From: Jackrogersella multiformis | Taxonomy: Eukaryota > Ascomycota > Sordariomycetes > Xylariales > Hypoxylaceae | NCBI GenBank assembly: GCA_902806575.1 | Contig: CADCXD010000011.1 | Coordinates: 806,001 to 870,000, forward strand | Direction: 5' to 3' | DNA length: 64,000 nt | Part shown: positions 44,282 through 54,992 of the stretch, in pieces | How the letters are laid out: each line of letters opens with the position of its first letter | How positions within the stretch are numbered: the first letter of the stretch is position 1 | Made by a program: the position numbers and the translations under genes | The notes under the pieces: model-generated | What the model was told of the DNA's origin: nothing | The model's database searches: none | What the model saw: the letters and a program-made list of their open reading frames with translations, nothing else

Positions 44282-46677
44282 ATGAAACGACCAGCAAGCT
44301 CATTCGTATGTGTTTCACTCCTCAGTGCACAGGCGCTGGGGAGAATGACTTTTCCCGATTGCACAGCCGGGCCAGAGATCCTGACGACTAATCTTGTCTG
44401 CAATACAAGCGCAAGCCCTGGGGAAAGAGCCGCAGCGCTCATAAGTGCTTGGAACATTACCGAGAAGCTGGCCAACCTCGTAGAGTAAGTGTAGGCTAGA
44501 GCAAAGAAGCGAACTTTTGGAATTGACACAGCATCAGCAAGAGTCTTGGGGCACCTCGTCTAGGATTAGGCGCTTACGATTGGTGGAACGAAGCTCTCCA
44601 CGGCGTCGGATGGTCTGTCGGAGTTGCCTTTGCACCCTCCGGCGAGTTTTCGCATGCTACATCTTTCGCTAGTCCGATCCTATTGTCGGCAGCTTTCGAT
44701 GATGACTTGGTCCACACCGTAGCCGACGCCATTAGCACCGAAGCTCGAGCGTTTAGCAATTTCGGGCACGCGGGACTTGATTACTGGACCCCTAACATCA
44801 ACCCTTATAAAGACCCAAGATGGGGTCGGGGGTCGGAGACCCCAGGAGAAGACCCTTTCCGCATCAAGGGGTACGTCAAGGCCTTGATAGATGGCCTGCA
44901 GGGCAGGGAGAATATCACCAAGGTTATCTCGACGTGCAAACACTACGCTGCTTATGACCTAGAGTACTGGGGAGGAGTTAAGAGATATGAGTTCGACGCG
45001 ATCGTCGGGATGCAAGATCTGGTTGAATATTACCTCCCTCCGTTCCAGCAGTGCGCACGCGATTCCAAAGTCAAGTCGATCATGTGTTCCTACAACGCCG
45101 TCAACGGGACGCCCGCCTGTGCGTCTACATATTTGATGGGTACGGTCCTCCGGGACTTTTGGGAGTGGAACGACGAGAGCCAATATATCACCAGCGACTG
45201 CAATGCCATCCTCAACTTTCATGAAGACCATAACTACACCACTACGGCGGCACAGTCAGCTGCGATATCTTTGATATCTGGCACAGACAGTATATGCGAG
45301 GTTGGTTCCAACACAGATATTGCTGGTGCATGGAATCAGACTTTGCTGCCGGAACAAGCGATCGATCAAGCGCTTCGCCGCATGTACGAAGGACTGATCC
45401 GCGCAGGATACTTCGATCCTGCAGATGCTACTCCGTATCGGTCGTTATCTTGGAAGGACGTCAATACCCCTGAAACCCAGGCTCTCGCCGTCCGCTCTGC
45501 CGCCGAAGGGATTGTGCTCAAGAAGAACGACGGTATCTTACCTCTGAAAGTCGATAATGCGACTTCTGTTGCTGTAATTGGTTTCTGGTCGGACGCCTCG
45601 AATTTTGCCATGCTAGGCGGTTATGCCGGAACTCCACCCTATCTTCGGGGACCACTACAAGCGGCACAGAGGCTTGGGTTTCGTACCGCCAATGCATCTG
45701 GGCCCGTCAAGCAAAACACGTCCGATCCGGATACGTGGACCGAAGCGGCTCTAGAAGCTGCGAGTAAGTCGGATATAGTGATATATTTCGGCGGAAATGA
45801 TATGACAATAGAAGCGGAAGAGCTTGACCGGTATTCTATCGCTTGGCCTAGTGCTCAGCTCGCTTTAATAGAAAAACTGAGCAAACTGGGCAAGCCGTTC
45901 ATCGTTGTTGAGTTGGGAGACCAGAATGATGACACATCGCTTCTGAACGACAAAAATGTCTCTGCTATCGTGTGGGCCGGGTTTCCTGGACAGGACGGAG
46001 GCACTGCCGTCTTCGATATATTGACTGGCAAGACTGCGCCGGCTGGCCGACTGCCCACTACCTTGTATCCCGCGGAGTATGTTGATCAAGTCCCGATGAC
46101 TGATATGAGTCTACGTCCCAGCGAGTCCAACCCCGGCAGGACGTATAAATGGTACGAAAAGGCCGTCCTACCTTTCGGTTTTGGGTTGCATTATACCACA
46201 TTCGAGCCGTCCTTCGCACCCGAAGCATTCGCGGCGAAAACATACAGCATTAGCGAACTACTCGATGCCTGCAACGTCAAGTATTTAGATCTCTGTCCGT
46301 TTGAGACAGTAGGTATCTCCGTCAAGAACACTGGCAATGTGACTTCGGACTTCGTCGCTCTAGCTTTCTTGTCCGGAGAGTACGGGCCGGCCCCCCATCC
46401 GATCAAGGAGCTTGCCGCATACGCCCGCGTTAAGGATATAAAGCCGAAGGAAGCGAAAGAAGCTAAGTTGGGATTGATGTTAGGGGACTTGGCACGTGTA
46501 GACGAGCGAGGCAACACTATCTTGTATCCTGGGACCTACAACTTCTTACTCGACGTGCCGACGCAAGCCACGACGAGCTTCGAGTTGACTGGGGAGGCAA
46601 AAATGCTCATCGAGTTTCCTCAGCCTCCAGCTGACTTGGGGGAAGGCAATGGACATGAGAAGTACACACCGAAGTGA
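44282..46677 (+). CDS. Secreted GH3 beta-xylosidase
   Basis: Exons 44282..44484 and 44532..46677 with a 47-bp intron, giving 782 residues. It removes xylose from xylo-oligosaccharides. A signal peptide is evident (about 20 residues, ending SAQALG). The GH3 barrel starts at APRLGLGAYDWWNEALHGVG, close to fungal beta-xylosidases. KDPRWGRGSETPGEDP and the nucleophile D290 in ITSDCN follow. The second alpha/beta domain holds a GGNDMTIEAEELDR segment and GFPGQDGG. The C-terminal fibronectin-type domain includes YPGTYNFLLDV. Many N-glycosylation sequons fit secretion. The name rests on overall pattern; a minor arabinosidase activity is possible. Confidence 0.9.
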
Positions 46678-47243
46678 ACGTCTCAGAGTGGTTAGACAGC
46701 ATTGAAATTACATGATGCCTTTGGAGACTGCCTATCATTTATTTTACATAATTCTAAGATTCATTATGAATTTATTCCAAAGCAATATGTGGGTGTGAAA
46801 AGATAGACTGGCGTGTTATGGGACGTGTGCGTCAATAAAATATATTCATCATAAACATTAGAGAAGAGAGTTTACCACAAGTTATGATATGTTCTTCGAG
46901 GATAACCTGTGTGAATCCCGAAGTCAGACTACTCCTAGGTATTCTTAGATCCAATCTGAGTCTTTGTGTGATAGTACAATAAGCATTCATAATATCCAAC
47001 AATTGTCTTTTGTTCATGTCCAGTCTTTCCTAAGAAACGATGAGAGAAAACGGTTGTTCTCATACTCTTCTATTCGGATTAATCCCTCGCGGAAGTATAG
47101 ATACCTACCTAGGTATGTGTGCTCTGGATTTTTCATCTCAAATGAAGAGGTCAACCCAGAAGTTCTCTCAAAAAGTTTGCTCCTAGGTTAAAAATTTTAT
47201 CTATAACTTGTATTAGAATCACACCGCGACACCAAACTTCAAA
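46678..47243. other. Intergenic region
   Basis: About 570 bp with an ACCTACCTAGGT palindrome at 47103-47114. It holds the leader of the next gene. No other gene. Confidence 0.5.
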
Positions 47244-47906
47244 ATGGACCCACCAACTTTGAGCGGAAACCCAACGAAGTTCTGGGAGACTGTTAAGACA
47301 AACATACAGAAGGAGGTCGCGGGAAATTATGCCTGGACCTACTTCAGTCTTTATGGCCTAATAGAGGATACCATTCCGCTGAACCTATTGCGAATCGTAG
47401 AATGGACCACTGACGATTTTGCGTCCTTTTATGATTGTCCGGCAGCCGAGGAAGCGTTTGCCGCGTACGTGAACGATTATCTTGCGGCGAACTACGAGCA
47501 TGTTGATGCTGTATTGTGGTCAGACGTAGTTAGTAGAATGCAGCTCATTTTCCTTTGGCCCGTGGCGATTCCCGATTACCTAGCCCTCCGGCCGGCGAAC
47601 CCGCTCGAAAAAGCCGAGTGGTTCCATCTTGATCACGTCGTCTCTTACATTCTAAGACTCCTTAACTACCGGAATCATCTTGATGATGGCAACGCAGGTA
47701 CCCGGGACGAGTTTCAGACCCGGCAAGCAGCTTACGCCAGCTCTTTTGGCCAGAACAACGCGTTTTACCAGCCATGGGACGCATCTGACAAATGGGTGGC
47801 CGCGTATCTTCTCTTCGTCAAGCTCAGGTTCGAGGCAAATAGCTACGTAGAAAAAATGCCTAAGAAGGATCTCCAACCTAAAACTAACCCCCCAGCGGCC
47901 CGATGA
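47244..47906 (+). CDS. Hypothetical protein, 220 residues
   Basis: Intronless; good start context (AAAATGG). I do not recognise a family. It looks like a soluble, largely helical protein rich in aromatic residues (YAWTYFSLYGL, WSDVV, WFHLD), with no signal peptide or clear membrane segment and a Lys/Pro-rich tail. Its neighbour at 48503-49144 is similar in length and shares a sparse pattern of Phe, Tyr-Leu, Trp, Asp and Arg-x-Leu positions (see findings), so both may belong to one unnamed family. Low GC-to-AT drift and a single frame over 660 bp support a true gene. Confidence 0.65.
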   Translation: MDPPTLSGNPTKFWETVKTNIQKEVAGNYAWTYFSLYGLIEDTIPLNLLRIVEWTTDDFASFYDCPAAEEAFAAYVNDYLAANYEHVDAVLWSDVVSRMQLIFLWPVAIPDYLALRPANPLEKAEWFHLDHVVSYILRLLNYRNHLDDGNAGTRDEFQTRQAAYASSFGQNNAFYQPWDASDKWVAAYLLFVKLRFEANSYVEKMPKKDLQPKTNPPAAR

Positions 47907-48502
47907 GAGTTTAGATGAACAGTTTGGCAAGCAGCCCTGCGAGAAATATGTATGATAAAAGTATGACTAGACAGGAGCAGAAGAAAACGCAGAACCCACG
48001 GGAGAAAAGAAGATGCGGATGAGTTTTAGCTTAATGATACCTAACTAGATGCCGAGCATGAACTTTTGGAAGTATATATGAATTATTTTCTATGCATAGG
48101 ATATTATGTCATACCCAGATGTGCGGTCCGCATATGTGTAACTAGGTATTGTTAAGAATACGGTCAAATTTAGAATTTCGTGTGGATGCTTGATGCCAGT
48201 AAGCATCGTTGTGACTTGTCGTTGTTTTCTTTTAATATATCAAAGAGTTCAAGTTAAACAATAGTTCCACATTTTAAATATGAAAGAGTGAAAAGAAAGG
48301 TAGTTAACAAAGAAGCTGGTTCTTGTTCGAGATCACCAAGACACCTGAGGTGCCTTCCCCAAGTACCTGGGCAGGACGTAAGTACCTAGGTAGGCAAGAG
48401 AAGACAAAGAATATATACCATCATATAAGCCATCCTTCCTCGGGGCAGCTAAATATTAATTCTATCTGACCAGCAAGTTAAGCAACATTAAATTATAAGA
48501 CA
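47907..48502. other. Intergenic region
   Basis: About 600 bp between two same-strand unknown genes. TACCTAGGTAGG motif at 48383-48394. Nothing else seen. Confidence 0.5.
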
Positions 48503-49144
48503 ATGAGTTCTCAATCATCCACACAGAATCCCGGCGCTCAGTTCGCTAGCCGACTAGTGAAGAATACGGTGGTGCCTAAGCCCTCGATGGAAAATCCGGA
48601 AGAGGCGAGGAATCAAGTTCGACAAATCTACAAGAAGAAACTGCCAAACATGGACACAGCCGCGGCCGAGTTAGCCCCTATCTTCGGCCTTGGCGATGAC
48701 TTGTTAGCCAGCATGAGAGCTCAGGGGCTGTTCATACATCCGGCGTTTCTGGCTTCTTTCCGCGAGTTCTCTGAAAACTACCTTAAAGGGAGATGGGACC
48801 TCCCGGTCGGCGAATGGGGGCGAGTCCACAAGCTCGTCCACGCCCGCAATAAGGATACGAGCTGGTCTCAGGAGGTATGCCCCGACACCAAGGGGTGGAA
48901 CGTCAACGACTTCTACGCCCGGTTCGTGATTCGAGCCTTGCACGAGATCAAGGAAAACAAATCGCAATTAGCATTTTGGCTTAAGGATGCGCAGTTGTGT
49001 GCCGCGATGTGGGTGCTCACGCATGCCCTCATGTACCTGCAGCTCGAGACGATGCGAGATTATAAGAAACACGCGCCTATGAAGGACCGCATTAGTCATT
49101 TTATAGATACATGGAAGGCGGATAGCGTGAGCGCGGAGACGTAG
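48503..49144 (+). CDS. Hypothetical protein, 213 residues
   Basis: Intronless; start context ACAATGA. Family not recognised. The first 30 residues are Ser/Pro-rich. The rest looks helical and charged (NPEEARNQVRQIYKKKL, DFYARFVIRALHEIKENK), with Trp-rich turns (WDLPVGEWGRVHKLV) and no signal peptide. It could be a distant tandem paralogue of the protein encoded at 47244-47906. Function unknown. Confidence 0.65.
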   Translation: MSSQSSTQNPGAQFASRLVKNTVVPKPSMENPEEARNQVRQIYKKKLPNMDTAAAELAPIFGLGDDLLASMRAQGLFIHPAFLASFREFSENYLKGRWDLPVGEWGRVHKLVHARNKDTSWSQEVCPDTKGWNVNDFYARFVIRALHEIKENKSQLAFWLKDAQLCAAMWVLTHALMYLQLETMRDYKKHAPMKDRISHFIDTWKADSVSAET

Positions 49145-49526
49145 TTTAGGATCTAGTCAAGATACTTGGACTTTTCATTTCGAAATAATATTTAGTAACC
49201 ACTAGGTAAGTTTTTATTTTTAGCAGAACAATATAGACTAGCTTGATATTTATATCGCATACTTCAAAGTAACCATGTGATGAAATATGTATAACTACAC
49301 TCACTATATGCTTAGTTTCATAAATGAGGAGAGTGTAAAGAATTGATATTTAATAAAACACTTACACCGTAAGATGAATGGAACACAACACCTAACCTAC
49401 CATCCGCTTGTTTATCGTGATCTAGAACTAACTTAACAAGCTCATTAAGACACGAATAGAATAAATGATTCCGTCCGAAAAGTTGGAGACGAATTATGAG
49501 TTACGAATCATACCATATGCATATGA

Positions 49527-49613
49527 TCAATTACTCACTTGCCGGTATTTTATCGAATTATCGCGGTGGGCACTCCATCAATGACTCACTTACCGTAATT
49601 TTATCGAGTTATC
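49527..49613 (+). repeat. 36-bp imperfect direct repeat, two copies
   Basis: Copies 49527-49562 and 49578-49613 share TCAAT.ACTCACTT.CCG, then ATTTTATCGA.TTATC, about 31 of 36 positions. Both lie upstream of the MITE and MFS gene. Confidence 0.75.
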
Positions 49614-49758
49614 AAACCATCTGATAATGTCCTAAATCCGGGAACGAATTGCCGACAGTTAAGAAATATCTCCAATTGGCCAATCAGAGGCTTACCTGCG
49701 AGTCCCATATTTACCCGTCCTCGGTTTCAGAATATACTCCGTTATAGCACTTGCCTAG

Positions 49759-49967
49759 AGAAGGGCGTCAGAATATTGCACCATGTGCAAGGACTGTAGT
49801 AATAACACAGTCTTACACTGTGGAGTGACTATCCCTCAATTACCTAATCAGCACTAATATTCTATGAGCTAACCGGAATTATTATTTTAAGGGATAGCCT
49901 TTATACAGTGTGATACAGTGTTATTATTACAGTCCTCGCACATGGTGCAATATCCTGACGCCCTTCT
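49759..49967. mobile_element. Palindromic MITE with about 78-bp terminal inverted repeats
   Basis: The left arm starts AGAAGGGCGTCAG and the right arm is its near-exact reverse complement. The arms match through about 78 bp at roughly 80-85% overall and near-perfectly over the outer 35 bp. Flanks are GCCTAG (49753-49758) and GCCTGG (49968-49973), a likely 6-bp target duplication with one G/A change. The 209-bp element has no coding capacity and could fold into one long hairpin. Superfamily unassigned. Confidence 0.85.
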
Positions 49968-50545
49968 GCCTGGTTTATTTAGCTTCGCTCTTTGTCGCTT
50001 CTTCGCACTTGGTAGGTACTAGATACTCCGAATATAGGAGTAGCTATTACCAATTTCTTTTCTCAACGACAAACGGGCTCTAGTGTAATTCGCTCCACCT
50101 GGACCGGGGTGATTTTGTTTTATTTATTGTAACTTCCATGTGCATGAAAAAAAGAATGGCATCCATCTGCTTTAGTCGGTATAGTCGATTCAAGTCGACC
50201 GGCTCCACCGTGACCAGTATTATTATGCATTATCATTAGTGTAGTAGTATATGCTTCTACGGATTCTGTAAACATTCCAAACCAAGAATACTACCGTCAT
50301 CGATCTCATTACCAAGGGGCTAAGATCTCGCCGGCTCCGCTATTCCCTACCCTTGTCTATCATACCACTAGCTAGACTAGGAAGCTCCAAAATCGGTCGA
50401 CTTTCAATAGTAGTTTTTTTTTTTCCTTTAAATTATTTCCCCCGACCGCCTTACTTTGCTTCCAGCTTTTGGAAGGCATGCCAACCCATTCATTAGCAGT
50501 CCCGACGAAGCTAGAATAGAACATCTTCAACCGTCCAGAGGGACG

Positions 50546-52378
50546 ATGTCGAAACATGAAGCTGCCACGCTAGACGTCCACGACGACGAGAAACTCGATG
50601 ACTTGGAGCAGGGCGCAAAGCCGTCTTTCCGCAGCACAGATGGCAGCTCCTCGGCAAGCACCGCGCAGGAGGAAACTAGCCAAGACAAAGTAAACGCGCC
50701 CGCGCCCGCGGCCCCGATCGTAGGCGAGTCGGGAGCTCCGGCCGACGGTGCCGCGGCAGCTACGACCGGCGGCCAATTCGAGTCGGGGCGGACGAATTTC
50801 GAGACGACTGTCATTGTGTTTGCGCTGTGCTCGGCGCTGTTCCTCGCGGCCCTCGACGTCACCATCGTGACGACCGCGATCCCGACGATAACCGAGCAGT
50901 TCGACTCGCCGTCCGGATACACGTGGATCGGCGCGGCCTACCTGCTGGCGAACTCGGCCACCGTGCCCAGCTGGGGCAAGATTTCCGACATATGGGGTCG
51001 CAAGCCGGTGATCCTGGCGTCCGTGGCCATCTTCTGGATCGGTTCGCTCATCTGCGCGCTGAGCGTCAACATAGCCATGCTGATCGCCGGCCGCGCCATC
51101 CAGGGTGTCGGCGGCGGCGGCATCGTGGTGCTCACCAACATCTGCGTCGGCGACTTGTTCTCCATGCGCAAGCGAGGCACGTACTACGCCTTCTTCGGGA
51201 TGGTGTGGGCTATAGCCTCTGCGATCGGACCCGTCCTCGGAGGCGTCTTCACCACAAAGGTTTCTTGGCGCTGGTGTTTTTGGGTGAACCTGCCGATCAG
51301 CGGCGTGGGCTTCTTCGTTCTCCTATTCGTCCTCAAGTTACACAATCCCCGGACGCCTGTCGGAGAGGGGCTCGCCGCCATCGATTGGCTTGGCAGTCTC
51401 CTGATCATCGGCGGCACTCTCATGTTCCTGTTTGGGCTAGAATTTGGTGGCGTTACATACCCCTGGAACTCGGCGCCGACCATATGTCTTATTGTGTTCG
51501 GCATAGTCACAATCGGCATCTTCGTCGCAGTCGAGAAGTGGTACGCCAAGTATCCGGTTATTCCGCTCCGGCTATTCAAGTTCGGGAAAAACATATCGAC
51601 TTTCGCCATCTGCATGGCCCACGGCTGCGTCTTCATATCCGGAAGCTATTATTTGCCATTGTACTTCCAAGCCGTCTTGGGTGTTTCGTCGCTGCTCTCG
51701 GGCGTTTACATACTACCGTACGTGATGGCGGTTTCTTTCTCGTCGATCGGTTCAGGTATATTCATGAGAAAGACGGGCAAATACCTCCCGGCCATCATCT
51801 TCGGCATGCTGTTCCTGACGCTTGGGTTCGGCCTATTCGTCGACCTCGGTCCTACGGCCAACTGGCCCAAGATAATCATATACCAGATCATCGCCGGTAT
51901 AGGCGTAGGGCCGAACTTCCAATCGCCGCTCATCGCGCTTCAGACGTCCGTAGAACCCCGCGACATCGCAGCGGTGACATCTACCTTCGGCTTCGTACGC
52001 CAACTTTCGACGTCCATCTCCGTAGTCATTGGCGGCGTAGTGTTCCAGAACGGAATGCAGAAACAGTATCCGACTCTTTTAGCCCAACTCGGTCCGGAGC
52101 TTGCCGGCCAGCTTTCCGGTGGAAGCGCGGGGGGCAATGTCGGCTTAGTAGCCTCCTTGACTAGTGCAGAGGGCGACATAGCCCGCGCGGCCTACTGGAA
52201 CAGTCTGCGTGACATGTATATCATGTTCACGGCCATTTCCGGGGTGGGGCTTATCGTGAGCCCGTTTGTCAGCCAGAGGACGCTCAGCCGAGATCATCAA
52301 GAACACAAGACGGGGCTTCAGAGCCTCCGCCAGAACGGCGAGGGCGGCGCAGAGGCTTCGGAAAAGCATTCTTCATAG
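50546..52378 (+). CDS. MFS drug-efflux transporter, DHA2 (14-TM) type
   Basis: Intronless, 610 residues from the ATG at 50546 (MSKHEAATL). The first 85 residues are a hydrophilic Ser/Glu/Ala-rich cytosolic tail. Then follow about 14 membrane segments with drug:H+ antiporter signatures: LDVTIVTTAIPTI after TM1, the loop between TM2 and TM3 reading GKISDIWGRKP, GRAIQGVGGGG, and motif C-like GPVLGGVF. Such plasma-membrane pumps export fungicides, plant phenolics or fungal metabolites. Two unknown genes and a GH3 gene precede it, so no biosynthetic cluster is evident. The nearby MITE might alter its expression. The real substrate is unknown. Confidence 0.9.
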   Translation: MSKHEAATLDVHDDEKLDDLEQGAKPSFRSTDGSSSASTAQEETSQDKVNAPAPAAPIVGESGAPADGAAAATTGGQFESGRTNFETTVIVFALCSALFLAALDVTIVTTAIPTITEQFDSPSGYTWIGAAYLLANSATVPSWGKISDIWGRKPVILASVAIFWIGSLICALSVNIAMLIAGRAIQGVGGGGIVVLTNICVGDLFSMRKRGTYYAFFGMVWAIASAIGPVLGGVFTTKVSWRWCFWVNLPISGVGFFVLLFVLKLHNPRTPVGEGLAAIDWLGSLLIIGGTLMFLFGLEFGGVTYPWNSAPTICLIVFGIVTIGIFVAVEKWYAKYPVIPLRLFKFGKNISTFAICMAHGCVFISGSYYLPLYFQAVLGVSSLLSGVYILPYVMAVSFSSIGSGIFMRKTGKYLPAIIFGMLFLTLGFGLFVDLGPTANWPKIIIYQIIAGIGVGPNFQSPLIALQTSVEPRDIAAVTSTFGFVRQLSTSISVVIGGVVFQNGMQKQYPTLLAQLGPELAGQLSGGSAGGNVGLVASLTSAEGDIARAAYWNSLRDMYIMFTAISGVGLIVSPFVSQRTLSRDHQEHKTGLQSLRQNGEGGAEASEKHSS

Positions 52379-53519
52379 CGCGAGCTTGTTTTGGGTTAGG
52401 ATTTATGTGGTAATGGTAATTTGTACAAAATCATGAACGACCTCGATGAGCGCATTGGATTGGGCGGTTCCGGATAGCATTTAGAGCATATGAGATACAT
52501 AATACTTGGAATATACATAGAGATGATTTACCGCCGTTTATCGATATCGCCATCACTTTACCAAGCGGGTTGACCGGATGCCGCTTTATGACGTCCGTCT
52601 CGTAGGGTTCGAGCTCGGTATAGATCGGTGTCCGAGTCTGGCTGAGGGCTCCCAGCCACATCCTTGATGATAGTAAAAGGGTGCCTTGACTGCTTATCGC
52701 TACCCAAGTAGGTATCAAGATACTAGAGCGTCGTATGGGTATATGCGTGATACCGTGAGCCCAGTTTTGTTTGGCATTGCGGAATCCTACGAATCCTTCA
52801 GCCACCTTGGACCTACGTTTCTTCCATGTCTTGTGTACCTAGGTAGGTATGTGGGATATCACCTGGACCGGGGTGGATATTTCACCTCGAGCACAATAGT
52901 GTACTTACCTACCTAAGTACCTACCTAGGTAGGTAGAGATTGAGGCCTCGAAGGTGATTTATTATTTAGGGAAGTTTCTTAACGCCTTCTCTTAGAATAT
53001 ACTTTAATAAGACGTACTTACCTATGTAGTGCAGGGCGCGTAGAGATCGGCCAGTCAGAACGCCTTACGCTTCGGGGGAGGTCCGGGGCTGGTAGAGTTG
53101 GGGGCTGTGTCACGGCTCATCTTCAGCAGCGGATGCGACACGTAATAAGGGAAATCCTATCTTACGAGGCGAGGGGCTCCTTACTTCTTTGACTTCCATC
53201 AATTTAGAAGTTGCACTGTCGAGAAATTTGACTTTTGTTATTGAATTTAGAAAGAGCTCGTCGGAATAATTTACTTACCCACGTCAAGGATTCAGTGTCC
53301 CCCTTTTTTAGTCTACCTCCTGAACTCTACACTTTGGTAGTTCAAAACTGTTGCAGACATTCAATCACACCCGCGCAAATCATACACGCAAGATATTGCA
53401 TGATAGACATAACTACCTACCTACCTAGGATCCAGAGCTAGTATCTGCCTTAAGAAACACCCAACCCCAATTTCAACCAACACAACCACAACCACAAGCA
53501 TAAGCATAAAGCCACAAAA
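52379..53519. other. Intergenic region rich in TACC/GGTA palindromes
   Basis: About 1.1 kb. CCTAGG-centred palindromes at 52836-52850, 52900-52935 and 53412-53429. No supported gene. Confidence 0.55.
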
Positions 53520-53870
53520 ATGACGTCCGTCCCGCTCAAATCCCTCGAGCGCACCTCTCTCGACGCGCCATGCCCGGCCTACGACGAAGCCTCGTCGCCA
53601 ACCGCAGCATCGGAGCAGGAGCCCTTCATCAGCGCCTCGGATCGCGACATCGAGGCCCAGCACCGCTCCTCTTCCGCTCAACCCCCGGCGTACGGGCGGG
53701 AGCCGCATAAGGAGACCCCGCCGTCCGCGGATCTGAGCGTGCCTATGAAGATATTCTTCTTCACTCTGGCGGCCGTCGTTTTCTTCATCGGAATCGGCCT
53801 CGTACTGACGATCGCTGGGGTGTTTTTTAAAGTGCTGGTGCTGCTGTGGCATAAGTTGGGGCTGCTTTAA
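53520..53870 (+). CDS. Small single-pass membrane protein with a PY motif
   Basis: Intronless, 116 residues; start in AAAAATGA. The N-terminal 75 residues are Ser/Pro/Glu-rich, with acidic EQEPFIS and a PPAYG motif, a typical docking site for WW domains of Rsp5-type ubiquitin ligases. A long hydrophobic helix pair follows (about 78-110: IFFFTLAAVVFFIGIGLVLTIAGVFF), so one long or two short membrane segments. I know no named family. The Pro/Tyr motif suggests a role as a ubiquitin-ligase adaptor or substrate at endomembranes. This is inference. Confidence 0.6.
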   Translation: MTSVPLKSLERTSLDAPCPAYDEASSPTAASEQEPFISASDRDIEAQHRSSSAQPPAYGREPHKETPPSADLSVPMKIFFFTLAAVVFFIGIGLVLTIAGVFFKVLVLLWHKLGLL

Positions 53871-54992
53871 AGTATTCGGCGCCGATGCTAGGAGTTTGGT
53901 TCATGTGTTACTATTACGAGTCCTTGCTTCCTTGACAGTATATACTTGCGGTGTTGTGGTCGGGTCGGTTCTTATATGTGTCATTACGAAAGCCTAAGGT
54001 TAGGATTCAGGAGGAAGAGCTAAAGTCTTTTTACGGAACGAGGTCGCTGTTAGCGTGAGGACCTATTTGCATCGGGGCGTACTTTCTTTGATCATTCACG
54101 AGGCCTAGAATAACTTGAATATCAACAGCGGGATTCAGCTTTGTGTCTTGCCATTTTAGAAGCCAAAACCGATCCGGCTCAGTCACGTTTAACCCTGGTC
54201 CATCTGCCTGTGGTGTTCCGGGTACCCTATTAATCTGTCGGAAGCAGGTGGATTCGGTTAAAAAAGAATCAGAACTTCCACTCGGTTTATCTGGTGAACT
54301 TATAAGGGTCCACGCAATCAGAGGAGTATGACCCTGTAATTATAATGCATTGTAGCGCATACCCCCTATAATTATAGCGAGGGACTTCATCCAATCAAAA
54401 CGCGAAGCTTATACTACCTAATCATATGCCCTTTATTATCAAATATCTTGCATTCTTACTTAAGCCCCTATATTGGTAATTATATAATCTCTGTAAATAC
54501 ATTTAAATCTATTAGAAGGGTTGGTTGAAGGACTAGCGCAAACAGGATATGTTAAGCTGAAGGGGTTCCCGTGACACTCCAGCTACCACGTAATAACAGG
54601 AGGGCTTGAATCAACTTCAATATACTGCCTACCCAGGTACACACCAGCCATCCCAGGGCGGGCGAGGGTGTAAGTTGCCTGTATTAATCTATTCTAACGC
54701 TGAGGTGCTTCAACGCAATGCTATCCATCTAAATCCCCGTAGCCGATGTGAAAACCTGCCCAACGCCGTAGCCTCCGCCCATATCCTCCGAAGATCGCAA
54801 GCGAGTTTTCCACATCCAAACTCGCTTGCCCCGAACTATCTGTTTGTTTTCCCTTCCTTTTATTCTCACGCAGTATGAATTCTTTCTAGTCGCTAGTAAA
54901 AAAAGAAATCCGAAAAAGACAAACAATGCACACGCTCCGTAACTAGATATTTATCTCACGTAGACCAGAATACGTACAGCCACTGGGACGGA
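53871..54992. other. Convergent 3' intergenic region
   Basis: About 1.1 kb. A CTATAATTATAG palindrome lies near 54365. Short ORFs at 54143 and 54606 have no support. Confidence 0.5.

Larger units (their letters stand above)
49145..50545. other. Promoter region of the MFS gene with repeats and a MITE
   Basis: About 1.4 kb. Contains a 36-bp imperfect direct repeat (49527 and 49578) and the MITE at 49759-49967. The last 150 bp hold a T-rich leader and two upstream ATG-like positions before the MFS start. Confidence 0.6.

Noticed and set aside
50827..52164. 445-codon frame inside the MFS gene
   Set aside because: Arg/His-rich shadow in another frame of a GC-rich gene with a well-supported MFS product.
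41459..52378. Secondary-metabolite gene cluster around the MFS transporter
   Set aside because: No synthase, P450 or pathway regulator is present; a transporter and unknown genes alone do not make a cluster.
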